In this document: positions 9,375-18,701 of the stretch, piece after piece
Layout of the letters: each line of letters opens with the position of its first letter
How positions within the stretch are numbered: the first letter of the stretch is position 1
Source of the DNA: CBDIDH01 sp965277595
GTDB taxonomy: Bacteria; Planctomycetota; Planctomycetia; Isosphaerales; Isosphaeraceae
Assembly: GCA_965277595.1 (NCBI GenBank)
Contig: CBDIDH010000002.1
Location: 2,356,001-2,420,000, forward strand
Direction of reading: 5' to 3'
DNA length: 64,000 nucleotides
Notes under the pieces: model-generated
What the model was told of the DNA's origin: nothing
Database searches by the model: none
The model's input: only the letters and a program-made list of their open reading frames with translations
Translations under genes and position numbers: made by a program

Positions 9375-10873
9375 TCGCCTATCCGCGAGTCATCGACCTT
9401 GGCCGACGTCTGCATTTGATCCTGGGCGCTCCGGGCTTGCTGATCGGCGCTTTTTCGATTGTCTCGTTTGCCTTTGGACTCTTCGTGTCTGTCCGCGAAT
9501 ATGACCGGCCAGGACAGACCGGACGCGGAGCCGTGCACCGGATCATCGGCAACTGGGTTCGCATTCCGGACGACCTTGGCCTGACACTCGTTGACTTCGT
9601 GGACCACTGGCGCGAGGCCCCAGCCTCGGAAAAGCCGGGGCGTCTCGCGGTGCTGCGGCGGGTTGTGAGTCGCCTGGGCGACGAGCTGGAACGGCAGAAC
9701 GAGCGATTTCCCTTGATTCACGTCGTCGCGCTGGATGTCGCGATTCCCCGCGCCGCGTCTCTGGCCGGCTGGCGGGCGCCGGTGGCGATGGAAGCCTCGG
9801 AAACGGAGGTCGCCGATACCATCAAACTGATCGCCGCGCAAGGCAAGGCGCCGCCGGTCGAGCTTCGCGTGCGATACCGGATGGCGCCAACCTTTGATCA
9901 CGCGGCGAAAGGACTGGAGACGTCGTACCGACGACTTTTACTGGCTCTCCTGGGGCTTTCGGGGTTTTCGCTCCTCTGTCTGGGGTACATGATCCTGCAT
10001 GCGCAGGCATTGAGCCTCCGCGTCGCTCGCGAGGCGGCGCAGGAGGCCACGCTCGACCTGGCCGACCGGACCTGTCACGAACTGGGTAATGGAATCTTCG
10101 TCCTGGCCAACGAGAGCCGGAACCTCGCCGATCACCTCGACCTGATCGAGCGCTTTCTGGTCGAAGATCCGCAGGCGCGCGAGGTCGCCGCGCGTCGGAC
10201 CGGGATCGATCCCGACCTCGCCGCGCGCTGGCAACACGCCCTGAGGCGAGAATACTCGACCCGAGGGATCGACCCCGACCTGGAGATCCGCGGTAGTGTC
10301 GCGATCGCCCGCCACGTCTGCCGACAGATCGAGGTCTGTTCCGAATACATCCGTTTAACCGTTCGCGAGCTTGACGGATTTCTCAAGCGCTCGGCGCTTC
10401 CTGTCGTTCTGGAACCGGTCCGGATTGCCGAGAGCTTTGAAGAGGCCCTCGCCTTGCTCTCTCCAAAACTGGAAGCGGCCGACGTCCAGGTCGTTCGCCA
10501 GGTCGACGCAATCCTGACTGCTCGCGCCGATCATCGCCTTTTGATCCACTCGCTTGTCAATCTCGTGAAGAACGCGCTGGAAGCCCTCGCGGCTGAGAAT
10601 CGCAAAGAGCCGCGACAGATTCTTCTCTCCGCGACTCGGGACGAGAACCGTGTTCGGATCTCCGTCGCCGACAACGGGCCGGGGCTTTCGGCCGAGTCGC
10701 GCAGGCACCTCTTCGACGACCATTATTCCACGAAGGGAGCGGGTCGAGGCCGGGGTCTGGCGATCGTTCGCGAGTCGGTCACGGTTCAAGGGGGTGGGAT
10801 CGCCGTCTCGGAGCGACCGAGCGGAGGAACCGAATTCGTGATCGACCTGCCCATCGAGCAAGAGCCAGGCTGA
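9371..10873 (+). CDS. Membrane sensor histidine kinase
   Basis: A 500-residue kinase starting in the ATGA overlap with the binding-like protein. A first membrane helix lies at about 14-40 (LILGAPGLLIGAFSIVSFAF) and a second at about 190-215 (LLALLGLSGFSLLCLGYMIL), with a periplasmic domain of about 150 residues between. The phospho-acceptor is His236 in the variant H-box CHELGNG. The ATPase domain has the N box (LVNLVKNALEAL), the G1 box VADNGPGL and a G2 box GAGRGRGLAIV. No HAMP or PAS domain is evident. A cognate regulator may be the NtrC-like protein on the opposite strand 1.2 kb downstream. The gene ends 4 bp before the converging glycosyltransferase gene. Confidence 0.88.
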   Translation: MIAYPRVIDLGRRLHLILGAPGLLIGAFSIVSFAFGLFVSVREYDRPGQTGRGAVHRIIGNWVRIPDDLGLTLVDFVDHWREAPASEKPGRLAVLRRVVSRLGDELERQNERFPLIHVVALDVAIPRAASLAGWRAPVAMEASETEVADTIKLIAAQGKAPPVELRVRYRMAPTFDHAAKGLETSYRRLLLALLGLSGFSLLCLGYMILHAQALSLRVAREAAQEATLDLADRTCHELGNGIFVLANESRNLADHLDLIERFLVEDPQAREVAARRTGIDPDLAARWQHALRREYSTRGIDPDLEIRGSVAIARHVCRQIEVCSEYIRLTVRELDGFLKRSALPVVLEPVRIAESFEEALALLSPKLEAADVQVVRQVDAILTARADHRLLIHSLVNLVKNALEALAAENRKEPRQILLSATRDENRVRISVADNGPGLSAESRRHLFDDHYSTKGAGRGRGLAIVRESVTVQGGGIAVSERPSGGTEFVIDLPIEQEPG

Positions 10874-10877
10874 TCCT

Positions 10878-12095
10878 TCAATCGGTCTCATCGTCACGCC
10901 CGAGGACCTGCTGAAAAAAGAGCCAGAGCGAAAGCGCGTTCTTGAGGTTGTACGGAAGAATGATCCAGAGACTTGTCCTCGGATAATACGGCGTGCCCGA
11001 GGGAGCCAGCAGCGTGGCGAGGCAGACAGCGGCGAAGATCCATCGGCCATGTCGGCCTGTAGATCGCGACCCGCTCGCGAGAAAGGGCAAGACCCAGAGA
11101 AGGTACTGAGGCGAGAAGACCTTGCCCGTGACGATAAATCCGAGAATCAAGGCGCCACTGTATCGAATGGGGTCCGCATGCGTATTACGGCGCGCGACGA
11201 GAGCGACCAAAACGACCGTCAATGCCTGGATCGGAAAGGCCAGAGGGAGAATCGCGGGGGTCCAGACGGTGACCGACGAATACGAGGCGCGATCGCGTCC
11301 CACGACAATCTCGGCGCCGACGATCTTCGCAACGAGCATCTGCGTGCTCGCATAAAGGCTGCCGTATTCAAAACCTCGGCCGGCATGATAGCCGATGGAC
11401 GCGGTCACGCCTTCCAGGCCGCCCAGAGCCAGCCAGGCGACGACGCCGACGAGCACAATCACGCCGAAGACGATCGTTCCTTGACGCCCTGAGGTTTCGG
11501 ACCCATCACGGGAGCTTCGGCCAAAAAATAAGAGGACAAGAAGCGCCGGGTAAATCTTCAGGAGCGTGCCGAGAGCCGTCGCGAGACCGCCGAGACGCCC
11601 TTTGCCCGACGCCCAGGCGACGGCCGCCGCAAAGCCGAGAAACATCGGAACCGCGTCAAACCGAGAGACCGCGAACTTTGAAAGCATGCAGAAATACAGC
11701 GTGTACCAACCGAGCGCCCGGCGAACCTGAACCCTTCCTTGCGTCCCATCGACCCAGGTCGCGACAACCCAGACGGTCAAGGCATTGAAAAAGAGCATCT
11801 CGACCGCGAAGCCGACTTTGTACCCTTCCAGGCTCCGACTCAGAACCCTCGGAACCAGAAAGACCGGGATGGCTAGCGGCGGATACTCAACGCGAAAGTC
11901 GCGGTAAGGAATTTGACCACGAACCATCGCCGAGGAGTAACGTTCATAGATGTCGGTATCTTCCACGCGAACGGGAGCCCCCTCGGGCGCGGGCCGAAGC
12001 TTCGAGAGATTGGTGGAGAGGGCAAAGGTCGACTGAAGGGCAATCGCAACCAGGATCATGCGCGGGAGGTTCGCGCGAGGAATCGGAATGGGCAT
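10878..12095 (-). CDS. Polytopic membrane glycosyltransferase, GT87/DUF2029-like
   Basis: About 405 residues with roughly ten hydrophobic segments. The luminal loop right after the first helix reads DIYERYSSAMVRGQIPYRDF followed by RVEYPPLA, the typical D-x-Y...G..PY.DF..EYPP signature of polyprenyl-phosphate-sugar-dependent mannosyltransferases. It presumably transfers a sugar from a lipid-linked donor on the outer face of the cytoplasmic membrane; the acceptor is unknown. The ATG at 12095 was chosen because it puts a hydrophobic helix close to the N-terminus and lies 20 bp after the stop of the regulator upstream. The open frame continues to 12200 but overlaps that gene. Confidence 0.8.
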   Translation of the reverse strand: MPIPIPRANLPRMILVAIALQSTFALSTNLSKLRPAPEGAPVRVEDTDIYERYSSAMVRGQIPYRDFRVEYPPLAIPVFLVPRVLSRSLEGYKVGFAVEMLFFNALTVWVVATWVDGTQGRVQVRRALGWYTLYFCMLSKFAVSRFDAVPMFLGFAAAVAWASGKGRLGGLATALGTLLKIYPALLVLLFFGRSSRDGSETSGRQGTIVFGVIVLVGVVAWLALGGLEGVTASIGYHAGRGFEYGSLYASTQMLVAKIVGAEIVVGRDRASYSSVTVWTPAILPLAFPIQALTVVLVALVARRNTHADPIRYSGALILGFIVTGKVFSPQYLLWVLPFLASGSRSTGRHGRWIFAAVCLATLLAPSGTPYYPRTSLWIILPYNLKNALSLWLFFQQVLGRDDETD

Positions 12096-12114
12096 GATCG
12101 CGGGGGTGACCCTG

Positions 12115-13896
12115 TTAACGTGACTCGCGGTCGTTGATCCACTGACGAAGGGTATTCGCCGGAATGCCGAGCACACGCTCGGCCGGCGCGGGACCGCCAA
12201 GACGAAAGACGCTGAAGCATCGCCAGAGATCTTCCCAGACCGGCCAGGGAACAGGATGCTCGCTTCCCGACGCCGCTCGGGCCGACTCGGTCGGTCCCCA
12301 CAAGGGGGGGAACGTCTGTTCGAAAAGGCTCGTCGCCACGGCGCTGGCCTGCTCGGCCGAAAGCCCCGTGCCTCTCGCGAGGATTTTCGAGGCCAGGGCG
12401 AGAAGTCGCCTCTGCCAGTCGTTCAAGGCGGCCGAGGATGCGGGCAAGGTGGGCATTCCGCCCGATGGCGTCGGCGCATGGGGTGCAAGGTCCGAGGGCG
12501 TCAAGAACGGGCGAAGCTGGCTCCAGGTTAATAACTCGGTCTCGCGCACATGCCGAAAAACAGCGCGTTCGATCACGTTCCGCAGTTCCCGGCTATTGCT
12601 GTCCGAAAAGGGTTGTGCGCGTAGGCCCTCAATCGCATCGTCTGACAGTTCGACCTCGCCGCCAAGCTCGGCCGAGACGACCCGGGCCAGCCAGCGCGCC
12701 TGGGCCTCGATGTCGTCGGGCCGATCGCGAAGCGGGGGGACAATGAGCGGAAGTCGTTCCACCCGGGCGAGAAAGGCCAGGGGAAGCTCGCCCGACCGCC
12801 TCCGCTCTTGCCAGGGGGCCGACTCGACTGTGAGAACCACCGCCGCCTCCGCCTGCCGACGGACCTCCTCCTCGCCAAGTCGGCTATATTCGCCATCTTC
12901 AAGGAACGAGTGCAGGATTGCCGAGCAGGAGGCGGGCAGACGGTGAAAGTCGTCGAGCAAGATCACGCCCCGACCGGCGGTGGCCACGAGACCGGGGCGG
13001 TCGTCGCGGGCGTCGGTGAAGGCGCCTCGCTTGTGGCCAAAAAGGATGCTTCGGAGCAGGGTTTCGTTGGTCAATTCATTGCACGAGGCGACAACCATCG
13101 GCGCTTTTCGACGGTCTGACGCCGCGTGAAAGAGACCGGCGAGGGCACGCTTGCCCGTGCCGCTCTCGCCGTCCAGGAGCAAGCAGGACAAGGGACGTCG
13201 GGACCGCCCGGTCGGTCGGGCCGGTTGCTGCGGCGTCTGGCCTTCCGAGCCAAGAAGTCGGCCGAGATCAAAGAGCTGAGCGAGCGTTGTCCCGAAGGCG
13301 TCCGACTGGTAAATCACCCCCTGATCGGCGATCGCTCCGGCGAAGGCACCAATTGCGGGGTCCGCCAGGGCTCGCGCGATCGCGCTGACGACGGCCTCGG
13401 CCAGGACGTTGCCCCCTCCTTTGCGGACAAATCGGTCGGCGGGAAAACCGTCGGGGCGTGGATAGGCCGAGTAAAGCAGGCCCTGGACCTCGGGATGAAC
13501 CCTGCGCACCTCGTCGACAAAGAGTTGCCCGGCCCGAAGACCTCCGGCATCGTCGGAGAAGCGGAGGTCGGAAACGACGACGGCGAATAACTGCTCGTTG
13601 AGCAAGGCCCTCGCCAGGTCAAACCGCCCGCCTCGCTCGCGGACGAGGTGAAGATGGATCTGATGCGGAGCCCGGAACCGATACTCGGCCAGCCGATCAC
13701 TGGAAAACCCGTGCGCGGTAATCTTGACCTGAGGCGAGGCGGTTATCGAGGCCGAGGCGTCTGCCTGCCTCAAGGCGGCGTCGACAGCCGGTTCCCGGGT
13801 TAATGCCCTGGAAAGGTCGGCCGCGAACCCGGGCGTCAGGGAATCAAGCACCCGGGCGTCGTCGTCCAGAACCATGAGATGTGGGATCCAGGGCAT
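12115..13896 (-). CDS. NtrC-like response regulator with degenerate sigma-54 loop (GAFTDA)
   Basis: 593 residues. The N-terminal receiver shows acidic residues DDD at 11-13, a phospho-acceptor Asp110 in VVSDLRF, and Lys159. It is larger than usual because of an insert at about 35-90. The AAA+ domain has Walker A GESGTGK at 243-249, the loop GHKRGAFTDA (291-296; the sigma-54 contact motif is normally GAFTGA), Walker B VILLDDF near 311-317 and an arginine-finger region PLAFLARVERL. A short HTH (ILGIPANTLRQWINDRES) closes the protein. Gly-to-Asp in the sigma-54 loop suggests weakened or absent sigma-54 activation. It probably forms a two-component system with the kinase at 9371-10873. Confidence 0.85.
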   Translation of the reverse strand: MPWIPHLMVLDDDARVLDSLTPGFAADLSRALTREPAVDAALRQADASASITASPQVKITAHGFSSDRLAEYRFRAPHQIHLHLVRERGGRFDLARALLNEQLFAVVVSDLRFSDDAGGLRAGQLFVDEVRRVHPEVQGLLYSAYPRPDGFPADRFVRKGGGNVLAEAVVSAIARALADPAIGAFAGAIADQGVIYQSDAFGTTLAQLFDLGRLLGSEGQTPQQPARPTGRSRRPLSCLLLDGESGTGKRALAGLFHAASDRRKAPMVVASCNELTNETLLRSILFGHKRGAFTDARDDRPGLVATAGRGVILLDDFHRLPASCSAILHSFLEDGEYSRLGEEEVRRQAEAAVVLTVESAPWQERRRSGELPLAFLARVERLPLIVPPLRDRPDDIEAQARWLARVVSAELGGEVELSDDAIEGLRAQPFSDSNSRELRNVIERAVFRHVRETELLTWSQLRPFLTPSDLAPHAPTPSGGMPTLPASSAALNDWQRRLLALASKILARGTGLSAEQASAVATSLFEQTFPPLWGPTESARAASGSEHPVPWPVWEDLWRCFSVFRLGGPAPAERVLGIPANTLRQWINDRESR

Positions 13897-14418
13897 CGTT
13901 GGCGTCTCGCTCCCTCGATAATTTCGTCAGCCGGTCGAGTTCGTCGACCAACCGATCAGGCCGACCTCCCCAGGATCACCACGATCAACCCATCGTAACC
14001 GACCCCCGCCCGTCGGCCAAGCGACCGAACCCACCTCGAATTTTTCGGGAAGGCAGACCTTGCGGGATTTGCCGGGATATGTTAGGGTGTTTGTCGAGAG
14101 TTCGGACGATGCCGTCGAACTACGTTCAATCATCCACTGACGGATTAGAATCGCTCCGCTCCCTCTCCACGACGTTCACGCCGGATCGCTCTCCACCCCC
14201 GGCCGTACTGGGCCAAGTCGGCCTCCCCCGCAGTCACCCCCGAGTTAACACGTTCGATCTGCCTGCCTGTCGGTTTCTGTCGATCCGCCTACCGCTGCGC
14301 ATACCATTTGTCTTTCATTCCAGGATGGCGGAGCGAGTCAGTCGTAAGGACCGGCGCGTGTTCATGCGTCGGGAATCGTTCTGTTTTTATCGATTCTTCC
14401 TGTTCAGGAACTCCCCCG
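13897..14418. other. 522-bp intergenic region
   Basis: Lies upstream of the minus-strand NtrC-like gene and the plus-strand small gene at 14419. The long plus-strand open frame across it is rich in Arg, Ser and Pro with no conserved pattern and is not called. No clear promoter or hairpin was identified. Confidence 0.4.
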
Positions 14419-14736
14419 ATGAACCGACCCGAAACCACCCGGGACGACGCGATTGACGAGGCCGTCGCCGCCGCCGGGGCCGATGCTGAAGCCGAGACCG
14501 TAACCGAAGTCCAGGCCGAACCCAATCGCTGGGAAGCCCGACTCGAAGTCGAGCGTTATCGGGCCGAGACCGAACGACTCCAGGTGCTCGTGGATTTCCT
14601 GACCCGACCGATCCACGCCCACGGCGGGTCCGAGCCTGACCCGGACATCGTCACCGCGTATAATCTCGCTGTCGAGGCCGCGCTCCGCGGTGTCCGACGC
14701 GCGGCACCCCGGCAGATGATCGCGTCAAACGACTGA
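14419..14736 (+). CDS. Small hypothetical protein, 105 aa, acidic N-terminus
   Basis: Starts MNRPETTRDDAIDEAV, then a run of Ala/Glu/Thr, a helical segment (RWEARLEVERYRAETERLQVLV) and a C-terminal helix (VTAYNLAVEAALRGVRRAA). No family is recognised. Composition and the acidic, helix-forming pattern are more protein-like than the alternative frames. The ATG at 14419 has GGAAC 10-12 bases upstream. The gene stands alone between two intergenic gaps. It may be chance coding in GC-rich DNA. Confidence 0.4.
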   Translation: MNRPETTRDDAIDEAVAAAGADAEAETVTEVQAEPNRWEARLEVERYRAETERLQVLVDFLTRPIHAHGGSEPDPDIVTAYNLAVEAALRGVRRAAPRQMIASND

Positions 14737-15046
14737 GGCCACGCTTCGTTCAAGACGGCCTGACAACCGACGCGGGCCAGCCGGCCGGAGGCGGAAATCC
14801 AGGCTCCCTGGACGGATCGGGGCGGTGTCGTCATCATATTGGGCGGCGGCGGGGAGGTCGAGGTGGGGACGAGCCCATCGGGTCCGTCGTTCACCTTGAC
14901 CCGGAACGGCCAGCCTTCGGGCCGTGCCGCCGAGGGTGCGCTCGTGGTCGTGCGCGGGCACCCAACCCCAATGGACCGGCCGGGAGTCTTTCCCGAAGGG
15001 CCGGAGCCCTGTCGACGCCGTCGAAAACCAGCTCGGGAGACGTCCT
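14737..15046. other. 310-bp region upstream of pfp
   Basis: No supported gene. The pfp open frame extends into it from 14924, but the extra residues (VRSWSCAGTQPQWTG...) are not family-like. It probably contains the pfp promoter; none was recognised. Confidence 0.4.
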
Positions 15047-16357
15047 TTGCCCACGTCAGAGCAGCCGAATCAGACCCAGACCGGCCCGATCAAGCGAGTG
15101 GCCATTCTTTTCGCGGGTGGGCCGGCCCCAGCGGCGAATGCCGTGATCTCCACGGCGGCCGTCTCGTTCCTCCGCAACGGCGTCGAGGTCATCGGCGTCC
15201 TGAACGGGTACTCGAAGCTCGTCGGCTTTCAGCCGGAGAACCCCTTGCAGGAGGGGCGGGATTACGTCCGGATGACGCACAAGATGCTCCGGCGAACTCG
15301 CAATAGCCGCGGCATCATCATCGGCACGGCGCGGTCGAACCCCGGCAAGTTGGTCGGACACCCCAGCGACCTCGACGACGCCGAGAAGTCGGCCGCGCTT
15401 CGGACGGTCGACCTCGCCCTGAGGTCGCTCAACGTCGACGCCCTGATCTCGATCGGCGGCGACGACACGCTGAAGACGGCCAACAAATTCATGCTCTATC
15501 AGGGCAGGCGGACCGGCGACGAGCCGAAGATCGCCGTCGTCCACGTCCCCAAGACGATTGACAACGATTACTTCGGCATTGACTTCACCTTCGGATACTT
15601 CAGCGCCGTGGAAACCCTCGCGGCCGAGGTTCGTAACCTTCTGGCCGATGCCGAGGCCGTTCAGGGCTACTACCTGATCGAGACCATGGGCCGAAGCGCC
15701 GGTTGGCTCGCCTATGGCGCGGCCATCGCCGGCGAGGCCAGCCTGGTCATCAGCGTCGAGGACATCACCGATGACCTCCGCCTCGACGAGGAGTTTGCCG
15801 ATCCCAAGACCGGCGTCCGCCAAACCCGGTCAATCATGAACATCGACGCCGTCGTCGGCCGGATCATCGCGACGATGCAGGCGAGAGAGAACGAGGGGAA
15901 GGAGTTCGGCGTCATCGTCCTGGCGGAGGGTCTCGCGGAATACCTTCCGATGAAGTATCTCGAAGGCATTCCCCGCGACGATCACGGGCATATCTCGATC
16001 TCTCAGGTGAACCTGAACAAGCTTTTCGCCAAGCTGATTGCCGCCGAGTACAAGAAACGAACCGGCCGGAGTCGCAAGGTGACCGGCGTGCAGATCGGAT
16101 ACGAAGCGCGTTGCGCCTTGCCGCAGGCATACGACGTGATGCTCGGCAGTCAACTCGGCGTCGGGGCCTTCCGGGCTCTCGTTGAAGAAAAGCGGAACGG
16201 CGTTTTGATCTCGGTGACCGGACAGCTTCAGCTTCACTACGTCCCGTTTGAGACGCTTGTCGATCCCGAAACGCTGGTGACCGTCGTCCGTCATATCGAC
16301 CGAAACTCCGACTTCCACCGGCTCGCCCGATTTCTGGAGACGTATATTCACAACTAG
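15047..16357 (+). CDS. pfp: 6-phosphofructokinase, pyrophosphate-dependent type
   Basis: Phosphorylates fructose 6-phosphate in glycolysis; the PPi form also runs in reverse. The nucleotide/PPi site begins VAILFAGGPAPAAN. The key motif SIGGDDTLKTA has Asp where ATP enzymes carry Gly (GGDGT), and PKTIDND has the Lys typical of PPi enzymes, so PPi is the expected donor. The substrate motifs ETMGRSAGWLAYGAA and AEGLAEYLP follow. The start was set at TTG 15047 (PTSEQPNQTQTGP...), which has GGGAG eight bases upstream and gives 436 residues. The ATG at 14924 would add 41 unlikely residues. It converges on a minus-strand operon across a terminator. Confidence 0.92.
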   Translation: MPTSEQPNQTQTGPIKRVAILFAGGPAPAANAVISTAAVSFLRNGVEVIGVLNGYSKLVGFQPENPLQEGRDYVRMTHKMLRRTRNSRGIIIGTARSNPGKLVGHPSDLDDAEKSAALRTVDLALRSLNVDALISIGGDDTLKTANKFMLYQGRRTGDEPKIAVVHVPKTIDNDYFGIDFTFGYFSAVETLAAEVRNLLADAEAVQGYYLIETMGRSAGWLAYGAAIAGEASLVISVEDITDDLRLDEEFADPKTGVRQTRSIMNIDAVVGRIIATMQARENEGKEFGVIVLAEGLAEYLPMKYLEGIPRDDHGHISISQVNLNKLFAKLIAAEYKKRTGRSRKVTGVQIGYEARCALPQAYDVMLGSQLGVGAFRALVEEKRNGVLISVTGQLQLHYVPFETLVDPETLVTVVRHIDRNSDFHRLARFLETYIHN

Positions 16358-16396
16358 ACTTTTTGCGTAAACGGGCTGTTTCCGACTTAAAAGCAG

Positions 16397-16440
16397 AAGG
16401 ACAGAGGGCAGATTTGCCCTTTGTCCTTTGTCCTTTGTCC
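16397..16440. terminator. Hairpin between converging pfp and epimerase genes, with a 7-bp microsatellite
   Basis: A 14-bp stem (AAGGACAGAGGGCA at 16397-16410 pairing with 16415-16428, one G-T wobble) closes a GATT loop. The right arm continues into three copies of CCTTTGT up to 16440. The position between converging genes fits a bidirectional terminator. The microsatellite may reflect slippage at the stem base. Confidence 0.75.
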
Positions 16441-16462
16441 TTCTGACGATTCCGCAACACCC

Positions 16463-17521
16463 TTACTGAGCAAGAGCCGCGTCGTCGTCGCGGGGCGGGC
16501 TTGGCGGACTGAGCCAGGGTGCGCGGCCGGATCGGAAATGGTCGTCGAGTGCGTCGAAGATCGAGCGTGCTGGCGGCGGATGCTCCAGGCCGAACTCGGC
16601 GTCAGCCCGCTCACCACTGACATGGAGGCGGAGAAAGCCGCCCGCGGTCGCGGCGGGCGAGACATCCTCGGCTCGATCGCCGAGGAGCCGGCCGAAGACC
16701 CCCGAGACTACTCGAAACGGGGTTTCGCAGAGATCGGGAACCTTGAGAATCCAACGGGGTCGGCCGACGATTTCGTGAACAATCCGGGCGATCTCGTGAT
16801 AGCTCAGATACGGGCCAGCCACGACGTAGCGCGTTCCGGGTTCGCCCGTTTCCAGAGCCTGGCGGTGCGCCTCGGCAAGTACCCGGGCATCCACCAGCGG
16901 AATTCCGCCGCCTGGCAGAACCACGACGCCGAGCCTCGCCATCGTGAGCAAGAGCCGGGTCGAGCTGGGCCGACGATCCCCCGCGCCGACGACCATTCCG
17001 GGACAGATGACAACCGTTTGCAAGGTCGGGCCGTTGCGAGCGAGAACGATCCGCTCGGCCTCGCGCTTCGATTCACTATAAGGCGATCGGATCGTGTCGA
17101 GGTTCCATTCGGACGATTCCCGGGCCGGGCGTTCGGCGGTCCCGGCGGCGGTTGTCCAGAGCGTTGACGTGTACACGAACCGCTCGACGCCCGCCTCCTC
17201 GGCTCGATCGAGCAAGTCGCGCGTGCCGTCAACGTTTACCTTGCGGCTCTGACCGAACGGGTCGCCGCCGAGACTGACCCATCCCGCCGCGTGAACGACG
17301 TCGCGCATCCCCTCGACGGCCTTGGCGACGTCGGCCGAGTGGTTCAGGTCGCCGATCAGCCAGTCGATCGGCGGATCATCCGCCGCGCGGAAGGGCTCCT
17401 TGCGGCTCAAGGCGCGAACTCGATACCCGGATCGAGCCAGGTGCCGCGCGACGTGACCACCGACGAAACCACCAGCACCAGTGACCAGCACCGACCTCTT
17501 CGGATCGGAACTTGTCGTCAT
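16463..17521 (-). CDS. NAD(P)-dependent epimerase/dehydratase, extended SDR (HpnA/dihydroflavonol reductase-like)
   Basis: 352 residues with an N-terminal Rossmann motif VLVTGAGGFVGGHVARHLA, a GDL segment (WLIGDLNHS), a Ser/Thr of the triad in YTSTLW and the active-site YSESK. The C-terminal part (LSYHEIARIVHEIVGRPRW) is the substrate lobe. The family acts on nucleotide sugars or similar ketone/alcohol substrates; hopanoid-associated HpnA enzymes look much like this, but no other hopanoid gene is present. Its ATG overlaps the stop of the upstream hydrolase by 4 bp (ATGA), so it is the last gene of a coupled operon with UbiD, flavin reductase and hydrolase. Confidence 0.85.
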   Translation of the reverse strand: MTTSSDPKRSVLVTGAGGFVGGHVARHLARSGYRVRALSRKEPFRAADDPPIDWLIGDLNHSADVAKAVEGMRDVVHAAGWVSLGGDPFGQSRKVNVDGTRDLLDRAEEAGVERFVYTSTLWTTAAGTAERPARESSEWNLDTIRSPYSESKREAERIVLARNGPTLQTVVICPGMVVGAGDRRPSSTRLLLTMARLGVVVLPGGGIPLVDARVLAEAHRQALETGEPGTRYVVAGPYLSYHEIARIVHEIVGRPRWILKVPDLCETPFRVVSGVFGRLLGDRAEDVSPAATAGGFLRLHVSGERADAEFGLEHPPPARSIFDALDDHFRSGRAPWLSPPSPPRDDDAALAQ

Positions 17522-18660
17522 GACTTGAGCCAGCGATCAAACCAGTCGAACGCTTCGGCCTGCATCGGCAAGTCAAACTTGTGCGGGCCAGGATAGAAGG
17601 AGCCGCGATACCTCTCGGCCGCGCCCGCCTTGCGGTAAACCTCGGCGAGGATCGCGTCAGATTCGTGCATGGTGTCGAGGCTGAAAAGGGAGTCCTCGGT
17701 GTCGCACTGGACGAGCGTCGGCTTCGGGGCGCGAAGGCCGAGGATCTCGGGATAATCCAGGTCGTTGGGCAGGCCGGGAACGTAGACCATCCAGGTGTGA
17801 TTCTGGCTCTTATGAAGCACATAATCCTTCCAGGTCGTCATCATGCCGACGCAGCAGGCGCAGGCGATACGGTCATCAAGGCCGGCCAGGAAGACCGTCC
17901 GAAGGCCGCCGCCGGAGAGGCCCGCGCAGCCGATCCGGCCGGGGTCGACGTCGGGCCGCGAACAGAGATAATCAAGTGCCCGCTGATCCTCCGCCGTGAA
18001 GACGCCCGGCCAGGTCGTTCCCGCCGCGAAGAGGCTCTTGGCGACAACGTGTTCGTGGTCCGACGCGAAGGCGTTATACGCCTTGATCTCGGCTTCGGAC
18101 TCGGGATCGACTTCGCGTCGGCCTTTCGACAACGACTCGGGCAGGTCGCCAAGCCGGACCCGGCGACTGCCGAAGAGGAAGGCATCGAAAACAAGCACCG
18201 CGTAACCGCGTTTCGCCAGTTCATTCGCCCAGGCGACGCCACCGTAATAGTCGCCTTGATGCTTCCGCATCATCGGGTGCATCTCGGCGGAGAGGCGAAC
18301 AATCTTCCGGGTGCCGAAATACTTGTTGCCGCCGTGGTCGTGGAGGCCGAGAACCGCCGGCAGCCGCCCTTTTGATCCCGCGGGCTTGAGCAAGTACGCT
18401 TCGGTCGGCGGCCCGTAGGGGAGTTGCCAGTGCAGGTGTTCGATCGTCAGACCATCAAAATCCAAGGTGTGTTGCAGCTCGCCGCGAGGGGCCGGGCCGG
18501 TAGGCGGTTGCAAGAGTCGGCTGAGCAGCGAGGCTCGGGCTTCAAGGCGCCAGGCATCGAGGTCTTGAAATCGAGGGTTTCGGAAGGAGAGCCTGGCGGG
18601 ACCGGCGGGAACGAGCGAAGCCGCCCAGGGTCCGTAGGCGCCGAGCATGTTCGGTTCCAA
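17518..18660 (-). CDS. Alpha/beta hydrolase (acetyl-xylan-esterase/dienelactone-hydrolase-like)
   Basis: 380 residues, probably cytosolic, without a signal peptide. The oxyanion region is LGLHDHGGNKYFG, the nucleophile elbow GLSGGG near residue 245, and the last His lies in the C-terminal YPGPHKFDLPMQ. An acid residue is probably in LVQCDTEDSLF. Loss of the final G of GxSxG is not seen. Substrate cannot be inferred; large planctomycete esterases of this type are often annotated as acetyl-xylan esterases. It is 41 bp after the flavin reductase gene and is coupled to the epimerase. Confidence 0.8.
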   Translation of the reverse strand: MEPNMLGAYGPWAASLVPAGPARLSFRNPRFQDLDAWRLEARASLLSRLLQPPTGPAPRGELQHTLDFDGLTIEHLHWQLPYGPPTEAYLLKPAGSKGRLPAVLGLHDHGGNKYFGTRKIVRLSAEMHPMMRKHQGDYYGGVAWANELAKRGYAVLVFDAFLFGSRRVRLGDLPESLSKGRREVDPESEAEIKAYNAFASDHEHVVAKSLFAAGTTWPGVFTAEDQRALDYLCSRPDVDPGRIGCAGLSGGGLRTVFLAGLDDRIACACCVGMMTTWKDYVLHKSQNHTWMVYVPGLPNDLDYPEILGLRAPKPTLVQCDTEDSLFSLDTMHESDAILAEVYRKAGAAERYRGSFYPGPHKFDLPMQAEAFDWFDRWLKS

Positions 18661-18701
18661 GGGGGATTGGTCCTTTCTTCTGCTTTCTTCTTATTTGCGG
18701 T

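Noticed and set aside
13881..14456. Long plus-strand open frame upstream of the 14,419 gene
   Set aside because: Arg/Ser/Pro-rich without conserved pattern; crosses the upstream region of the NtrC-like gene; typical chance frame in GC-rich DNA.
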